Below are positions 25,306 through 33,751 of a DNA stretch of 64,000 bases, one piece after another. The position numbers and the translations under genes were made by a program. This DNA comes from Actinomadura parmotrematis (GTDB lineage: Bacteria > Actinomycetota > Actinomycetes > Streptosporangiales > Streptosporangiaceae). The stretch's first letter is position 1. Each line of letters opens with the position of its first letter. The notes beneath the pieces are model-generated. The model saw only the letters and a list, made by a program, of their open reading frames with translations, was not told where the DNA came from and ran no database searches. The stretch is taken from NCBI RefSeq assembly GCF_019458805.1, contig NZ_JAIBOA010000001.1:496001-560000 (forward strand), in the 5' to 3' direction.

Positions 25306-26740
25306 GACCCTGGCGGGCGGCCGCTGGGTGGGCGCCGGCGAGTGGCTGGAGGTGCTCGACCCCGCCGACGTCCGCACCGCCGTCGCCCGCGTCCCCGCCC
25401 TCACCGCCGAGGACGTCCGCGGCGTCCACGACGCGGCGGCCGAGGGCGCGGCGGTCTGGCGGAAGACCTCGCCCTTCACCCGCGCCCGCATCCTCACCGC
25501 CGCCGCCGCGCTGCTGCGCGAGCGGTCCGAGCAGGTCGCGGCGGCCGTCGTCGCCGAGAACGGCAAGACCCGCGCCGAGGCGCGCGGCGAGACCGAGAAG
25601 GCCGCCGACTTCCTGGAGTACTACGCCGGCGTCGCCCGCGAGGGCTACGGCGCCCTGCTGCACGACGCCCGCGCCCAGACCCGCACCGGCTACCAGCGCG
25701 AGCCGCTCGGCGTCGTCGTGGCGATCACGCCGTGGAACGATCCGCTGCTCACCCCGGCGCGCAAGCTCGCGCCGGCCCTCGCCGCCGGCAACGCCGTCGT
25801 GCTGAAGCCCGCGGGCGAGACGCCGACCTCGGCGCTGCACCTGGCCCGCGCCCTCGACGACGCCGGCCTGCCCGCCGGCGTCCTCAGCGTCGTCACCGGC
25901 CGCACCGGCGAGATCTCGGACGCCCTGCTGGACGACCCGCGGGTCGCCGCCGTCACCTTCACCGGCGGCAACGAGGTGGGGGAGCGGCTCCGCCTCCGCC
26001 TCGCCGCCCGCAGCGTCCGCTTCCAGGGCGAGATGGGCGGCAAGAACGCCTCGGTCGTGCTCGCCGACGCCGACCTGGACGCCGCCGCCGACGCGATCGT
26101 CGCCGCGTCCTTCGGGCAGGCCGGGCAGCGCTGCACCGCCACCAGCCGCGTCCTCGTCGAGCGCGCCGTGCACGACCGGTTCGCCGGGATCCTGCGCGAG
26201 CGCGTCGCCGCGCTCCGCCTCGGGCCCGGCGCCGACCCCGGCACCGGGGTCGGCCCGCTGGTCAGCGAGCGGCACCGCGACGGCGTCCTCGACGCCGTCG
26301 CCCGCGCCGTGAAGCAGGGCGCCCGCGTCGAGCTCGGCGGCGCGGCGCCCGCCGACGCCGCCCTCGCCGGCGGCTGCTACGTCAGCCCGACGATCCTGAC
26401 CGGCGTCACCCCCGACATGGACGTGTGGCGCGAGGAGGTGTTCGGCCCCGTCGTGGTGCTGCGACCGGTCGAGGACCTCGACCAGGCCATCGCCGAGGTC
26501 AACGACTCCGACTTCGGCCTCGCCGCCGCGGTGTTCACCACCGGCCTCGCCGCCGCGCACCGCTTCGTCGACGAGGCCGACTGCGGGCAGGTCGCGGTCA
26601 ACACCACCACCTCGGGCTGGGACGTGCACCTGCCGTTCGGCGGGTTCCGCGACTCCGGCTCGCCCTTCAAGGAGCAGGGCGACGAGGCGCTGCGGTTCTA
26701 CACCCGGGTCAAGACCTTCGCGATCCACTTCGGCGCATGA
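25262..26740 (+). CDS. NAD(P)-dependent aldehyde dehydrogenase, second in the island
   Basis: 492 residues from GTG 25262; AAGGAG ends 11 bases upstream. GTG 25253 is too close to that site and ATG 25301 too far, but either would only change a repeat-encoded tail. Catalytic Cys291 in GQRCTATS and Glu257 in QGEMGGKN; cofactor loop ITPWNDP. The EMGGKN and VNTTTSGWDVHLPFGG features suggest a ketoglutarate-semialdehyde/benzaldehyde-type branch. It could oxidise the aldehyde released by the ThDP enzyme farther down. Its stop overlaps the lhgO-like ATG (ATGA). Confidence 0.9.
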   Translation: MQPIPAQPIPVQPMETLAGGRWVGAGEWLEVLDPADVRTAVARVPALTAEDVRGVHDAAAEGAAVWRKTSPFTRARILTAAAALLRERSEQVAAAVVAENGKTRAEARGETEKAADFLEYYAGVAREGYGALLHDARAQTRTGYQREPLGVVVAITPWNDPLLTPARKLAPALAAGNAVVLKPAGETPTSALHLARALDDAGLPAGVLSVVTGRTGEISDALLDDPRVAAVTFTGGNEVGERLRLRLAARSVRFQGEMGGKNASVVLADADLDAAADAIVAASFGQAGQRCTATSRVLVERAVHDRFAGILRERVAALRLGPGADPGTGVGPLVSERHRDGVLDAVARAVKQGARVELGGAAPADAALAGGCYVSPTILTGVTPDMDVWREEVFGPVVVLRPVEDLDQAIAEVNDSDFGLAAAVFTTGLAAAHRFVDEADCGQVAVNTTTSGWDVHLPFGGFRDSGSPFKEQGDEALRFYTRVKTFAIHFGA

Positions 26741-27960
26741 GCGGGCCCCGCCCCGCGACCGGCGCCACCACCGTGATCGTCGGGGCCGGCATCGTCGGCC
26801 TCGCGGTCGGCCGCGAGATCACCCTGCGCCGGCCCGGCACCCGCGTCGTCGTGCTGGAGAAGGAGGACCGGGTCGCCGCGCACCAGACCGGCCACAACTC
26901 CGGGGTCGTGCACGCGGGCATCTACTACCAGCCGGGCGGCCTGAAGGCCGAGCTCTGCACCCGCGGCCGCACGCTGGTCCGCGAGTACTGCGCCGAGCGC
27001 GGCCTGCCCTACGACGAGTGCGGCAAGCTCGTCGTCGCCGTCACCCCCGAGGAAGTGGCGCGCCTGGGGGGCCTGGAGGAGCGGGCCGGACGGAACGCCG
27101 TCCCCGGCCTCCGCCGCCTCGACGCCGCCGGCATCCGCGAGATCGAGCCGCACGCCGCCGGTCTCGCCGCCCTGCACTCGCCGCACACCGCCATCACCGA
27201 CTACCCCGCCATCGCGCGGGCCTTCGCCGACGACATCGTCGCCGCCGGCGGCGAGATCCGGCTGTCGTCGCCGGTCACCGGCATCGCCCGCGAGGCCGGC
27301 GGCCTGCGGGTGACCGCGGGCGGCGAGGACGTCCGCGCCGACCACGTCGTCCTCTGCGCCGGCATCCAGGCCGACGCGGTGTCCGGCCTCGCCGGGGACG
27401 GGCCGGGGCCCCGCATCATCCCGTTCCGGGGCGAGTACATGGCGGTGACGCCCGCCAAGGCGCACCTCGTGCGCGGCCTCATCTACCCCGTCCCCGACCC
27501 CCGCTACCCGTTCCTCGGCGTGCACTTCACCCGGCGCGTGTCGGGCGAGGTCGAGGTCGGCCCGAACGCCGTCCTCGCGCTCGCCCGCGAGGGCTACCGG
27601 CGCGCCGACGTGTCCCTGCGCGACCTGCGCGGCATGGCCGCCTGGCCCGGCGCCTGGCGCATGGCGGCGCAGCATTGGCGCACCGGCGTGCGCGAGATGC
27701 ACGGATCGTTCTCCAAACGCGCCTATATGAAAGCGGCCCGGCTCTATGTCCCCGAGGTCGGCGCCGCCGACGTCGTGCGGGCCGGGGCCGGCGTGCGCGC
27801 GCAGGCCCTGGACCGCGACGGCTCGCTCGTCGACGACTTCCGCATCCACCGCCTCGGTCCCGTCACCGCCGTCCGCAACGCACCCTCACCTGCGGCGACG
27901 TCGTCGATGGCGATCGCCGAATACGTCATGGACGTCATCGACGGCAAGAAGACCGCCTGA
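26737..27960 (+). CDS. lhgO: L-2-hydroxyglutarate oxidase-like FAD enzyme
   Basis: 407 residues, DAO-type flavoprotein. The FAD-binding GAGIVG is at 16-21, followed by VLEKEDRVAAHQTGHNSGVVHAGIYY, a signature of the LhgO/L2HGDH group, and a late RAGAGVRAQALDRDGSLVDDF. It would oxidise an L-2-hydroxy acid to the 2-oxo acid, passing electrons to quinone or oxygen. In this island it may act on a pathway-specific hydroxy acid rather than 2-hydroxyglutarate. Second gene after the aldehyde dehydrogenase, four-base overlap. Confidence 0.87.
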   Translation: MSGPRPATGATTVIVGAGIVGLAVGREITLRRPGTRVVVLEKEDRVAAHQTGHNSGVVHAGIYYQPGGLKAELCTRGRTLVREYCAERGLPYDECGKLVVAVTPEEVARLGGLEERAGRNAVPGLRRLDAAGIREIEPHAAGLAALHSPHTAITDYPAIARAFADDIVAAGGEIRLSSPVTGIAREAGGLRVTAGGEDVRADHVVLCAGIQADAVSGLAGDGPGPRIIPFRGEYMAVTPAKAHLVRGLIYPVPDPRYPFLGVHFTRRVSGEVEVGPNAVLALAREGYRRADVSLRDLRGMAAWPGAWRMAAQHWRTGVREMHGSFSKRAYMKAARLYVPEVGAADVVRAGAGVRAQALDRDGSLVDDFRIHRLGPVTAVRNAPSPAATSSMAIAEYVMDVIDGKKTA

Positions 27961-27977
27961 AAGCGGCAGTCGGTTCG

Positions 27978-27994
27978 TGCAACAACCGTTTGCG
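27978..27994. promoter_or_regulatory. TGCAA-N7-TTGCG dyad, copy 2
   Basis: TGCAA (27978-27982), 7 bases, TTGCG (27990-27994), in the 119-base gap before the amidohydrolase gene. A -10-like TAGCGT (28028-28033) begins 33 bases downstream, 11 bases (one helical turn) less than for copy 1. Confidence 0.55.
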
Positions 27995-28079
27995 CGGCGC
28001 GGACTCCGCACGGTCCCCATTCTTCTCTAGCGTCATATTCGCGACCCGCGCGAACCCCCACCCCGGAAAGGAACCCACT

Positions 28080-28940
28080 GTGTTCGTCGTCGATTCCCAG
28101 GTGCACATCTGGAAGGAAGAAACCCCCGACCGCCCGTGGGTGCCCGGCGCCCGCGAGCGGATCCGGCTGAACGGGCACCGCGAGGACCCCTTCAGCTACG
28201 AGGAGTGCGTCTCCCTCATGGACGAGGCCGGCGTCAACCGCGCCCTCATCCTGCCGCCCTCCTGGGAGGGCAACCGGATCGACTACGCGCTGGAAGCCTG
28301 CGAGGCCTACCCCGAGCGGTTCGGCATCATGGCCCGCGTCCCGCAGGACGACCCGGTCGAGGGCACCGCGATGCTGAAGGACTTCGCGCAGAACCCCTAC
28401 ATCAAGGGCACCCGGCTGACCTTCCACCGCCCGCAGGACCGCAACTGGATGATCGACGGCACCAACGACTGGTACTGGCCGATCGCCGAGGAGCTGGCCA
28501 TCCCGACGATGGTGCACGCGCCGATCTGGAAGAAGGAGCTCGGCGACATCGCCTCCCGGCACCCCGGGCTGAAGATCATCATCGACCACATGGGCATCAT
28601 GGCCCGCTGCGTGGACGACGCGATCGGCTACTGGGTGAAGGAGACCGCCGACCTGCACGGGCACCCCAACATCTACGTGAAGGTCTCGGCGCTGCCCGGT
28701 TACTCCACGCAGCCCTTCCCGAACCTCAACATCGAGAAGTACGTCCGCGAGATGGTCGACAGCATGGGCCCCGAGCGCTGCTTCTGGGGCACCGACCTGA
28801 CCCGCCTCATGGGCCACGGCCTGAGCTACGTCGAGACGATCGAGCAGTTCACCAAGCACTTCGACCTGACGGCCGACGAGCTGGAGTGGATCATGGGCCG
28901 GGGCATCTGCGAGTGCCTCGACTGGCCGATCGAGAGCTGA
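28080..28940 (+). CDS. Amidohydrolase-2 family protein
   Basis: 286-residue metal-dependent TIM-barrel hydrolase/decarboxylase. It starts with VDSQVHIW (only one His of the usual His-x-His), and has IIDHMG and CFWGTDLTR with the conserved His and Asp. Family members include lactonases and non-oxidative decarboxylases of aromatic acids. GTG 28080 follows GGAAAGGAA. First gene of a three-gene operon with the ThDP enzyme and the Ldh-family dehydrogenase. Confidence 0.88.
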   Translation: MFVVDSQVHIWKEETPDRPWVPGARERIRLNGHREDPFSYEECVSLMDEAGVNRALILPPSWEGNRIDYALEACEAYPERFGIMARVPQDDPVEGTAMLKDFAQNPYIKGTRLTFHRPQDRNWMIDGTNDWYWPIAEELAIPTMVHAPIWKKELGDIASRHPGLKIIIDHMGIMARCVDDAIGYWVKETADLHGHPNIYVKVSALPGYSTQPFPNLNIEKYVREMVDSMGPERCFWGTDLTRLMGHGLSYVETIEQFTKHFDLTADELEWIMGRGICECLDWPIES

Positions 28941-28947
28941 GGACGCG

Positions 28948-30675
28948 ATGAGCGACGACCGGAAGCAGGCACCGGAGCACCGGGCCGACGGCGGCGACGC
29001 CGTCATCACCGCCCTGACCGCCGCCGGTGCCGACCACCTCTTCTCCTCGCCCGGATCGGAGTGGGCGCCGGTGTGGGAGTCCCTCGCCCGGCGCCACCGC
29101 GACGGGCTGCCCTGCCCGCACTACCTCGACCTCACCCACGAGACCGTCGCGGTCGGCATGGCGACCGGGTACGCCCTGGTCACCCGCCGCGCCCAGGGCG
29201 TCCTGCTGCACGCCGGACCCGGCCTGCTGCAGGGCTCGTGCGCGATCCACGGCGCGCTGCTCGCGGGGGTGCCGATGGTCGTCGCCTCGTCGGAGTCCCT
29301 CACCTACGGCGACGGCCCGGGTCCCGACCCGGGCGGCCAGTGGTACCGCAACCTGTCGGTCGTCGGCGGCCCGCACACGATGGCGCAGCCGTTCGTGAAG
29401 TGGTCCGAGCAGGCCGCCAGCGTGCACACCCTGACCGGCATGGTCACCCGCGCGGCCGAGCTGGCCGGGCGGGCGCCCGCCGGGCCCGCCTACCTCAACA
29501 TCCCGCTGGAGGTGCTGCTCGACCCCTGGGAGGAGCAGGACGTCAAGCCGGTCGCGCCGCGCGGCACGACCGTCAGCGCGCCCGCGGAGATCGCGGCCGT
29601 GCTGGACCTGGCGGCCCGCGCCCGCAACCCGGTGATCGTCACCGAGACGGCCGGCCGCGAGGCCGGCGGCCTGGAGGCGCTCGTCGCGTTCGCCGAGGCC
29701 CTCGCGATCCCGGTGGTGGAGCCGAGCTCGGCGGTCTGCGTGAACTTCCCGCGCACCCACCCGCTGCACGCGGGCGGCGACATCGGGCCGTTCATGGACA
29801 CCGCCGACCTGATCATCCTGGTGAACTGCCGGGCGCCGTTCTACCCGCCGAGCCGGCGGCCCGCGAACGCCGCCGTCGTCGTCATCGACGACGTGCCGCA
29901 GCGGCCGCACCTCTCCTACCAGGTGCTGTACGCCGACCACTACCTGGAAGGGGGCGTCGCCGCCACGCTCCGCGAGCTGGCCCGCCTGGCCGGCGCGACG
30001 GGCGCGGCGGACGGGGCCGCGCTCGCGCCGCGCCGGGAGGCCCAGGCCGCCCGCCGCGCCGCCGAGACCGCCGCGATCGAGGCGGCCGAGGCGCGGGCCG
30101 CGGCCGCCGACGGCATCGACCCCGTGGCGGTCGCCGCGGCGCTCCGCGAGCTGCTCGCGGACGCCGACGCGATCGTGGTCGACGAGACCATCACCCACAG
30201 CCGGGTCGTGCAGCGCCACCTGCGGCGCGACGCCCCCGACTCCTACTTCTACGTGCAGGGCGGCCTCGGCCAGGGGATCGCCGTCGCGCTCGGGGTGAAG
30301 CTCGCCGCGCCGGAACGGCCCGTCGTGCTCACCGTGGGCGACGGCGCGTTCCTCTACAACCCCGTCATCCCGTCGCTGGACGCCGCGCGCACGCACGGCC
30401 TGCCGGTGCTCATCGTCGTCTTCAACAACCGCGAGTACCGGTCGATGAAGATGAACCACCTGCGGTTCTACCCCGAGGGCGCCGCCGTCGGGACCGGCGA
30501 GTTCCTCGGCGTCGACCTGTCGGGGCAGCCCGAGCTCGCCGCGTTCGCCGAGCCGTTCGGGATGCACGGCGAGACCGTCGAGCGCCCCGGGGAGCTCGCG
30601 CCCGCCCTGGACCGCGCCCTGAAGTCCGTGCGCGGCGGCACCACCGCCCTCGTCAACATCTCCGTCTCCCGCTGA
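28948..30675 (+). CDS. Thiamine-diphosphate-dependent enzyme (benzoylformate decarboxylase/acetolactate synthase-like)
   Basis: 575 residues with the three-domain layout of the 2-oxo acid decarboxylase family: PYR domain with activating Glu65 in THETVAVGM, central domain (about 215-340), and PP domain with the ThDP/Mg motif GDG at 464-466 closing at VVFNN. It probably decarboxylates a 2-oxo acid to an aldehyde or carries out carboligation. The adjacent Ldh-family dehydrogenase and upstream LhgO could supply the oxo acid, and the aldehyde dehydrogenases could remove the aldehyde (inference). 7 bases after the amidohydrolase gene. Confidence 0.88.
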   Translation: MSDDRKQAPEHRADGGDAVITALTAAGADHLFSSPGSEWAPVWESLARRHRDGLPCPHYLDLTHETVAVGMATGYALVTRRAQGVLLHAGPGLLQGSCAIHGALLAGVPMVVASSESLTYGDGPGPDPGGQWYRNLSVVGGPHTMAQPFVKWSEQAASVHTLTGMVTRAAELAGRAPAGPAYLNIPLEVLLDPWEEQDVKPVAPRGTTVSAPAEIAAVLDLAARARNPVIVTETAGREAGGLEALVAFAEALAIPVVEPSSAVCVNFPRTHPLHAGGDIGPFMDTADLIILVNCRAPFYPPSRRPANAAVVVIDDVPQRPHLSYQVLYADHYLEGGVAATLRELARLAGATGAADGAALAPRREAQAARRAAETAAIEAAEARAAAADGIDPVAVAAALRELLADADAIVVDETITHSRVVQRHLRRDAPDSYFYVQGGLGQGIAVALGVKLAAPERPVVLTVGDGAFLYNPVIPSLDAARTHGLPVLIVVFNNREYRSMKMNHLRFYPEGAAVGTGEFLGVDLSGQPELAAFAEPFGMHGETVERPGELAPALDRALKSVRGGTTALVNISVSR

Positions 30676-30694
30676 CCCACCCGGAGCCCCACCC

Positions 30695-31759
30695 ATGCCA
30701 CCAGCCAAAGTCGTGATCCCCGCGGACGCGCTGACCGGTTTCGTGACCGAGCTGCTCACCGCCGCCGGGGCCTCGCCCGAGCACGCCGCCACCATCGGCG
30801 ACGTCCTGATCTGGGCGAGCCTGCGCGGCGTCGACTCGCACGGCGCCGCGCGCGTGCCGCGCTACCTGGACCTGCTCGCCTCCGGCGAGGCCAACGCCAA
30901 GCCCGACATGAGCCTCACCGAGGGCGCGGCGGCCGTCGCGACCCTGGACGCCGACCGGGCGCCCGGGCCGGTCGCGCTCACCGCGGCCGCCGGGGCCGCC
31001 GCCGAGCGCGCCCGCGCCGGCGGGATCGGCGCCGTCGCGGTCCGCCGGACCGTGCACACCGGCGCCATCGGCTACTACACCTCGCTGCTCGCCGAGCGCG
31101 GCCTCGTCGGCATCGCCTTCGTCGCCGGCATGCCCAACATGGGCTACACCGGTGTGCAGGGCGCCGCCGTCGCGACCAGCCCGCTGTCGATCGCGGTGCC
31201 CGCCGGGGGCCGGCCGCCCGTCCTGCTGGACATGGCGACCGCCGGCATCGCGCTCGGCAAGATCGCGCAGTACCGCAACGCGGGCCGGGAGCTGCCCGCC
31301 GGCACCGCCGCGACCGCCGACGGGACGCCGACGACCGACCCGGACCTGGCGAAGATGCCGCTGCCGCTCGGCGGCCCCAAAGGCGCCGGGATGTCGCTGG
31401 TCTTCGAGCTGATCACCAGCGTGCTGGTCGGCGCGCCGATCCTGGCGTCCTTCCACGGCGACGACCCGGACGGCCGCAAGCACCGGCAGAACGCGCTGAT
31501 CGTCGCGCTGGACCCGGCCGCGTTCGGCACCGGGGACGGCTACGCCGCCGGGGTCGGCGCCACCCTCGACGCGCTGAAGGGCCTGCCGCGCGCGGACGCC
31601 GGCACCGAGATCGCCTACCCGGGCGAGCGCAGCGCCGCGACCGGCGCCGCGCGCGCCGCCGGCGGCGTCCCGGTCGCCGCGAAGGTCTGGGCGGAGCTGC
31701 TCGCCGCAGCCGAGAAGTCCGGCGTGACGCCGCCCGCCGAGGCCGGCGCCGCGTCCTGA
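30695..31759 (+). CDS. Ldh-family NAD(P)-dependent 2-hydroxyacid dehydrogenase (malate/sulfolactate/ureidoglycolate dehydrogenase type)
   Basis: 354 residues of the non-Rossmann Ldh_2 family. Catalytic His49 lies in GVDSHGAARVPRY, the family signature; the GPVALTAAAGAAAERAR and GGPKGAGMSLVFEL segments are also typical. It interconverts a 2-hydroxy acid and a 2-oxo acid. Last gene of the island, followed by a strong terminator. Confidence 0.9.
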   Translation: MPPAKVVIPADALTGFVTELLTAAGASPEHAATIGDVLIWASLRGVDSHGAARVPRYLDLLASGEANAKPDMSLTEGAAAVATLDADRAPGPVALTAAAGAAAERARAGGIGAVAVRRTVHTGAIGYYTSLLAERGLVGIAFVAGMPNMGYTGVQGAAVATSPLSIAVPAGGRPPVLLDMATAGIALGKIAQYRNAGRELPAGTAATADGTPTTDPDLAKMPLPLGGPKGAGMSLVFELITSVLVGAPILASFHGDDPDGRKHRQNALIVALDPAAFGTGDGYAAGVGATLDALKGLPRADAGTEIAYPGERSAATGAARAAGGVPVAAKVWAELLAAAEKSGVTPPAEAGAAS

Positions 31760-31766
31760 CCGCCCG

Positions 31767-31801
31767 TCCCGGGCCGGTGCGGACGCCGCGCCGGCCCGGG
31801 A
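31767..31801 (+). terminator. Terminator at the end of the catabolic island
   Basis: 11-bp perfect inverted repeat (31767-31777 and 31791-31801) with a 13-base loop, 8 bases after the last stop. Confidence 0.65.
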
Positions 31802-31874
31802 TGCCGGCGCCTTCTCATCCAATCCTCAGACAACCCCGGTAACGCCTCTCATCAGGGGATTCCATCGTGGTGGC

Positions 31875-33296
31875 ATGACCGCCACAGCGTTGCCCCGGCC
31901 GCCGGGGCACCACCAGGCGCCGCCGCCCGGTGCGGCGGGGCCGCGCCCGGCGCCCCGCTGGTACGGGGACGCCGCCGGCACCCTGGCCTGGCTGACCCTG
32001 CTCGCCGTCACCGTGCTCTGGGTGCACGGCGGCGGCGTGCAGCAGCTCGCCGGCGGCGCCGCGCAGGCCCTGTCGTCCCTCGGCCGGATCACCGGCCTCT
32101 GGGCGTCGGACCTGCTGCTCCTCCAGGTGCTGCTGATGGCCCGGATCCCGCTGGTGGAGCGCGCCTTCGGGCAGGACCGGCTGGCCCGCTGGCACCGCTG
32201 GACGGGCTTCGCCTCCTTCCACCTCATGGCCGCGCACATCGTCCTGATCGTCGTCGGGTACGCCCTCGCCGGCCGGGCGAACGTGCTCGCCGAGGTCTGG
32301 GACATGGTCACCACCTATCCCGGGATGCTGCTCGCCGCGGGCGGCACCGCCGCGCTGGCCCTGGTCGCCGCCACGTCCGTGCGGGCCGCGCGGCGGCGCC
32401 TCCGCTACGAGTCGTGGCACCTGCTGCACCTGTACGCCTACCTCGGCGCCGGGCTCGCCCTGCCGCACCAGCTGTGGACCGGCACCGACTTCGTCTCCTC
32501 CGCCCCGGCCCGCCTGTTCTGGTGGACGCTGTACGGCGCGGCCGCGGGCGCCGTCGTCGTCTGGCGGCTCGCCCTGCCCGCCTACCGCAACCTGCGGCAC
32601 CGGCTGGTCGTCAGCCACGTCGTCCCCGAGGGACCCGGGCTCACCTCGGTCTACCTGCGGGGACGCGACCTGGACCGGCTGCCGGTGCGGGCCGGGCAGT
32701 TCTTCCAGTGGCGGTTCCTGGACGGCCCCGGCTGGTCGCGGGCGCACCCGTACTCGCTGTCGGCCACGCCCCGCGACGGCCTGATGCGGATCACGGTGAA
32801 GGACCTCGGGGACGGCAGCGCCCGCGCGGCGTCGCTGGAACCGGGCACCCGCGTCCTCGTCGAGGGCCCCTACGGAACGCTGACGGGGGAGTCCTACACC
32901 GGCGGGCCCGTCGTCATGCTGGCCTGCGGCGTCGGCATCACGCCGCTGATCGCGCTGCTGCGGGACCTGCCCTACGCGCCCGGCGAGGCCACCCTGATCT
33001 ACCGGGCGCGCAGCGAGCGGGAGATGGCGTTCGGGGAGGAGCTGCGGAGCCTCGCCGAGGCGCGCGGCGTCCGCGTCGTGCACCTCCTCGGGCCGCGCGC
33101 GGGCCGCCCGTCGTGGCTGCCGGGCCACCTGTCCTACGTGGGCGACGCCGACGCGCTGCGCCGCATGGCGCGCCCGGTCGAGGACGCCCACGTCTACATC
33201 TGCGGGCCGCGCGAGTGGACCGCCGCGGCCCGGTCCGCCGCGCTGGAGGCGGGCGTCCGGCCCGGCCGCCTGCACACCGAACGGTTCGCCTGGTGA
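31875..33296 (+). CDS. Ferric reductase-like transmembrane flavocytochrome
   Basis: 473 residues: Pro-rich N terminus, a six-segment ferric-reductase-like membrane domain (about 30-215) with His residues in RWHRWTGFASFHLMAAH and ESWHLLHLYAYLGAG placed to hold two hemes, then an FAD-binding domain (about 230-330, HPYSLSATP motif) and an NAD-binding domain (ACGVGITPL, YICGPREW). It would move electrons from cytosolic NAD(P)H across the membrane. First gene of a unit with an FMN-binding protein and ApbE, which suggests flavin-based transfer on the outside. Confidence 0.9.
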   Translation: MTATALPRPPGHHQAPPPGAAGPRPAPRWYGDAAGTLAWLTLLAVTVLWVHGGGVQQLAGGAAQALSSLGRITGLWASDLLLLQVLLMARIPLVERAFGQDRLARWHRWTGFASFHLMAAHIVLIVVGYALAGRANVLAEVWDMVTTYPGMLLAAGGTAALALVAATSVRAARRRLRYESWHLLHLYAYLGAGLALPHQLWTGTDFVSSAPARLFWWTLYGAAAGAVVVWRLALPAYRNLRHRLVVSHVVPEGPGLTSVYLRGRDLDRLPVRAGQFFQWRFLDGPGWSRAHPYSLSATPRDGLMRITVKDLGDGSARAASLEPGTRVLVEGPYGTLTGESYTGGPVVMLACGVGITPLIALLRDLPYAPGEATLIYRARSEREMAFGEELRSLAEARGVRVVHLLGPRAGRPSWLPGHLSYVGDADALRRMARPVEDAHVYICGPREWTAAARSAALEAGVRPGRLHTERFAW

Positions 33297-33313
33297 ACTC
33301 GGAGAAGAGGACG

Positions 33314-33751
33314 ATGCGACGTATCACGCTGTGGATGCTGTCCACGGTCGCCGCGCTGGTGCTGATGTTCAGCTACCGCACCTCGCTGCACGGCACCGCG
33401 CCGGTCCGGGCGAGCGGCGCGTCCGCACCGGCGCCGTCGGCATCGGCGGCCGCCGGGACGCAGGGCTCGGCGGCCAAGACGTACCAGGGGTCGGTGGCGC
33501 AAACGCAGTGGGGTCCCGTCCAGGTCACCGTCACCGTGTCCGGCGGCAGGATCACCGACGTGGGGGTGCCGACGTACCCGAACGGCAACCACCGCGACGA
33601 GGAGATCAACGCGCAGGCGCTGCCGCGGCTGAAGGAGGAGGTGCTGGACGCGCAGAGCGCCGACATCGACACCGTCTCCGGCGCGACCGTCACCAGCGAC
33701 GGCTACAGGCAGTCGCTGCAGGCCGCCCTCGACGCCGCCCACCTGTCATGA
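33314..33751 (+). CDS. Exported FMN-binding-domain protein
   Basis: 145 residues: an N-terminal membrane anchor (about 5-21), an Ala/Ser/Pro-rich linker (30-55) and an FMN_bind domain as in RnfG/NqrC. The flavinylation motif Asp-x-x-Ser-Gly-Ala-Thr is exact at 119-125, so FMN should be joined covalently to Thr125. The modifying enzyme ApbE is the next gene. ATG 33314 follows GGAGAAGAGG; GTG 33293, overlapping the previous stop, is an alternative. Confidence 0.9.
   Translation: MRRITLWMLSTVAALVLMFSYRTSLHGTAPVRASGASAPAPSASAAAGTQGSAAKTYQGSVAQTQWGPVQVTVTVSGGRITDVGVPTYPNGNHRDEEINAQALPRLKEEVLDAQSADIDTVSGATVTSDGYRQSLQAALDAAHLS

Noticed and set aside
28948..31759. Sulfolactate/sulfopyruvate degradation (ComC-like dehydrogenase plus sulfopyruvate decarboxylase)
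   Set aside because: The ThDP enzyme is a single 575-residue chain, not the two-subunit sulfopyruvate decarboxylase, and no Xsc or sulfite exporter is present; the Ldh family is too broad to support it.
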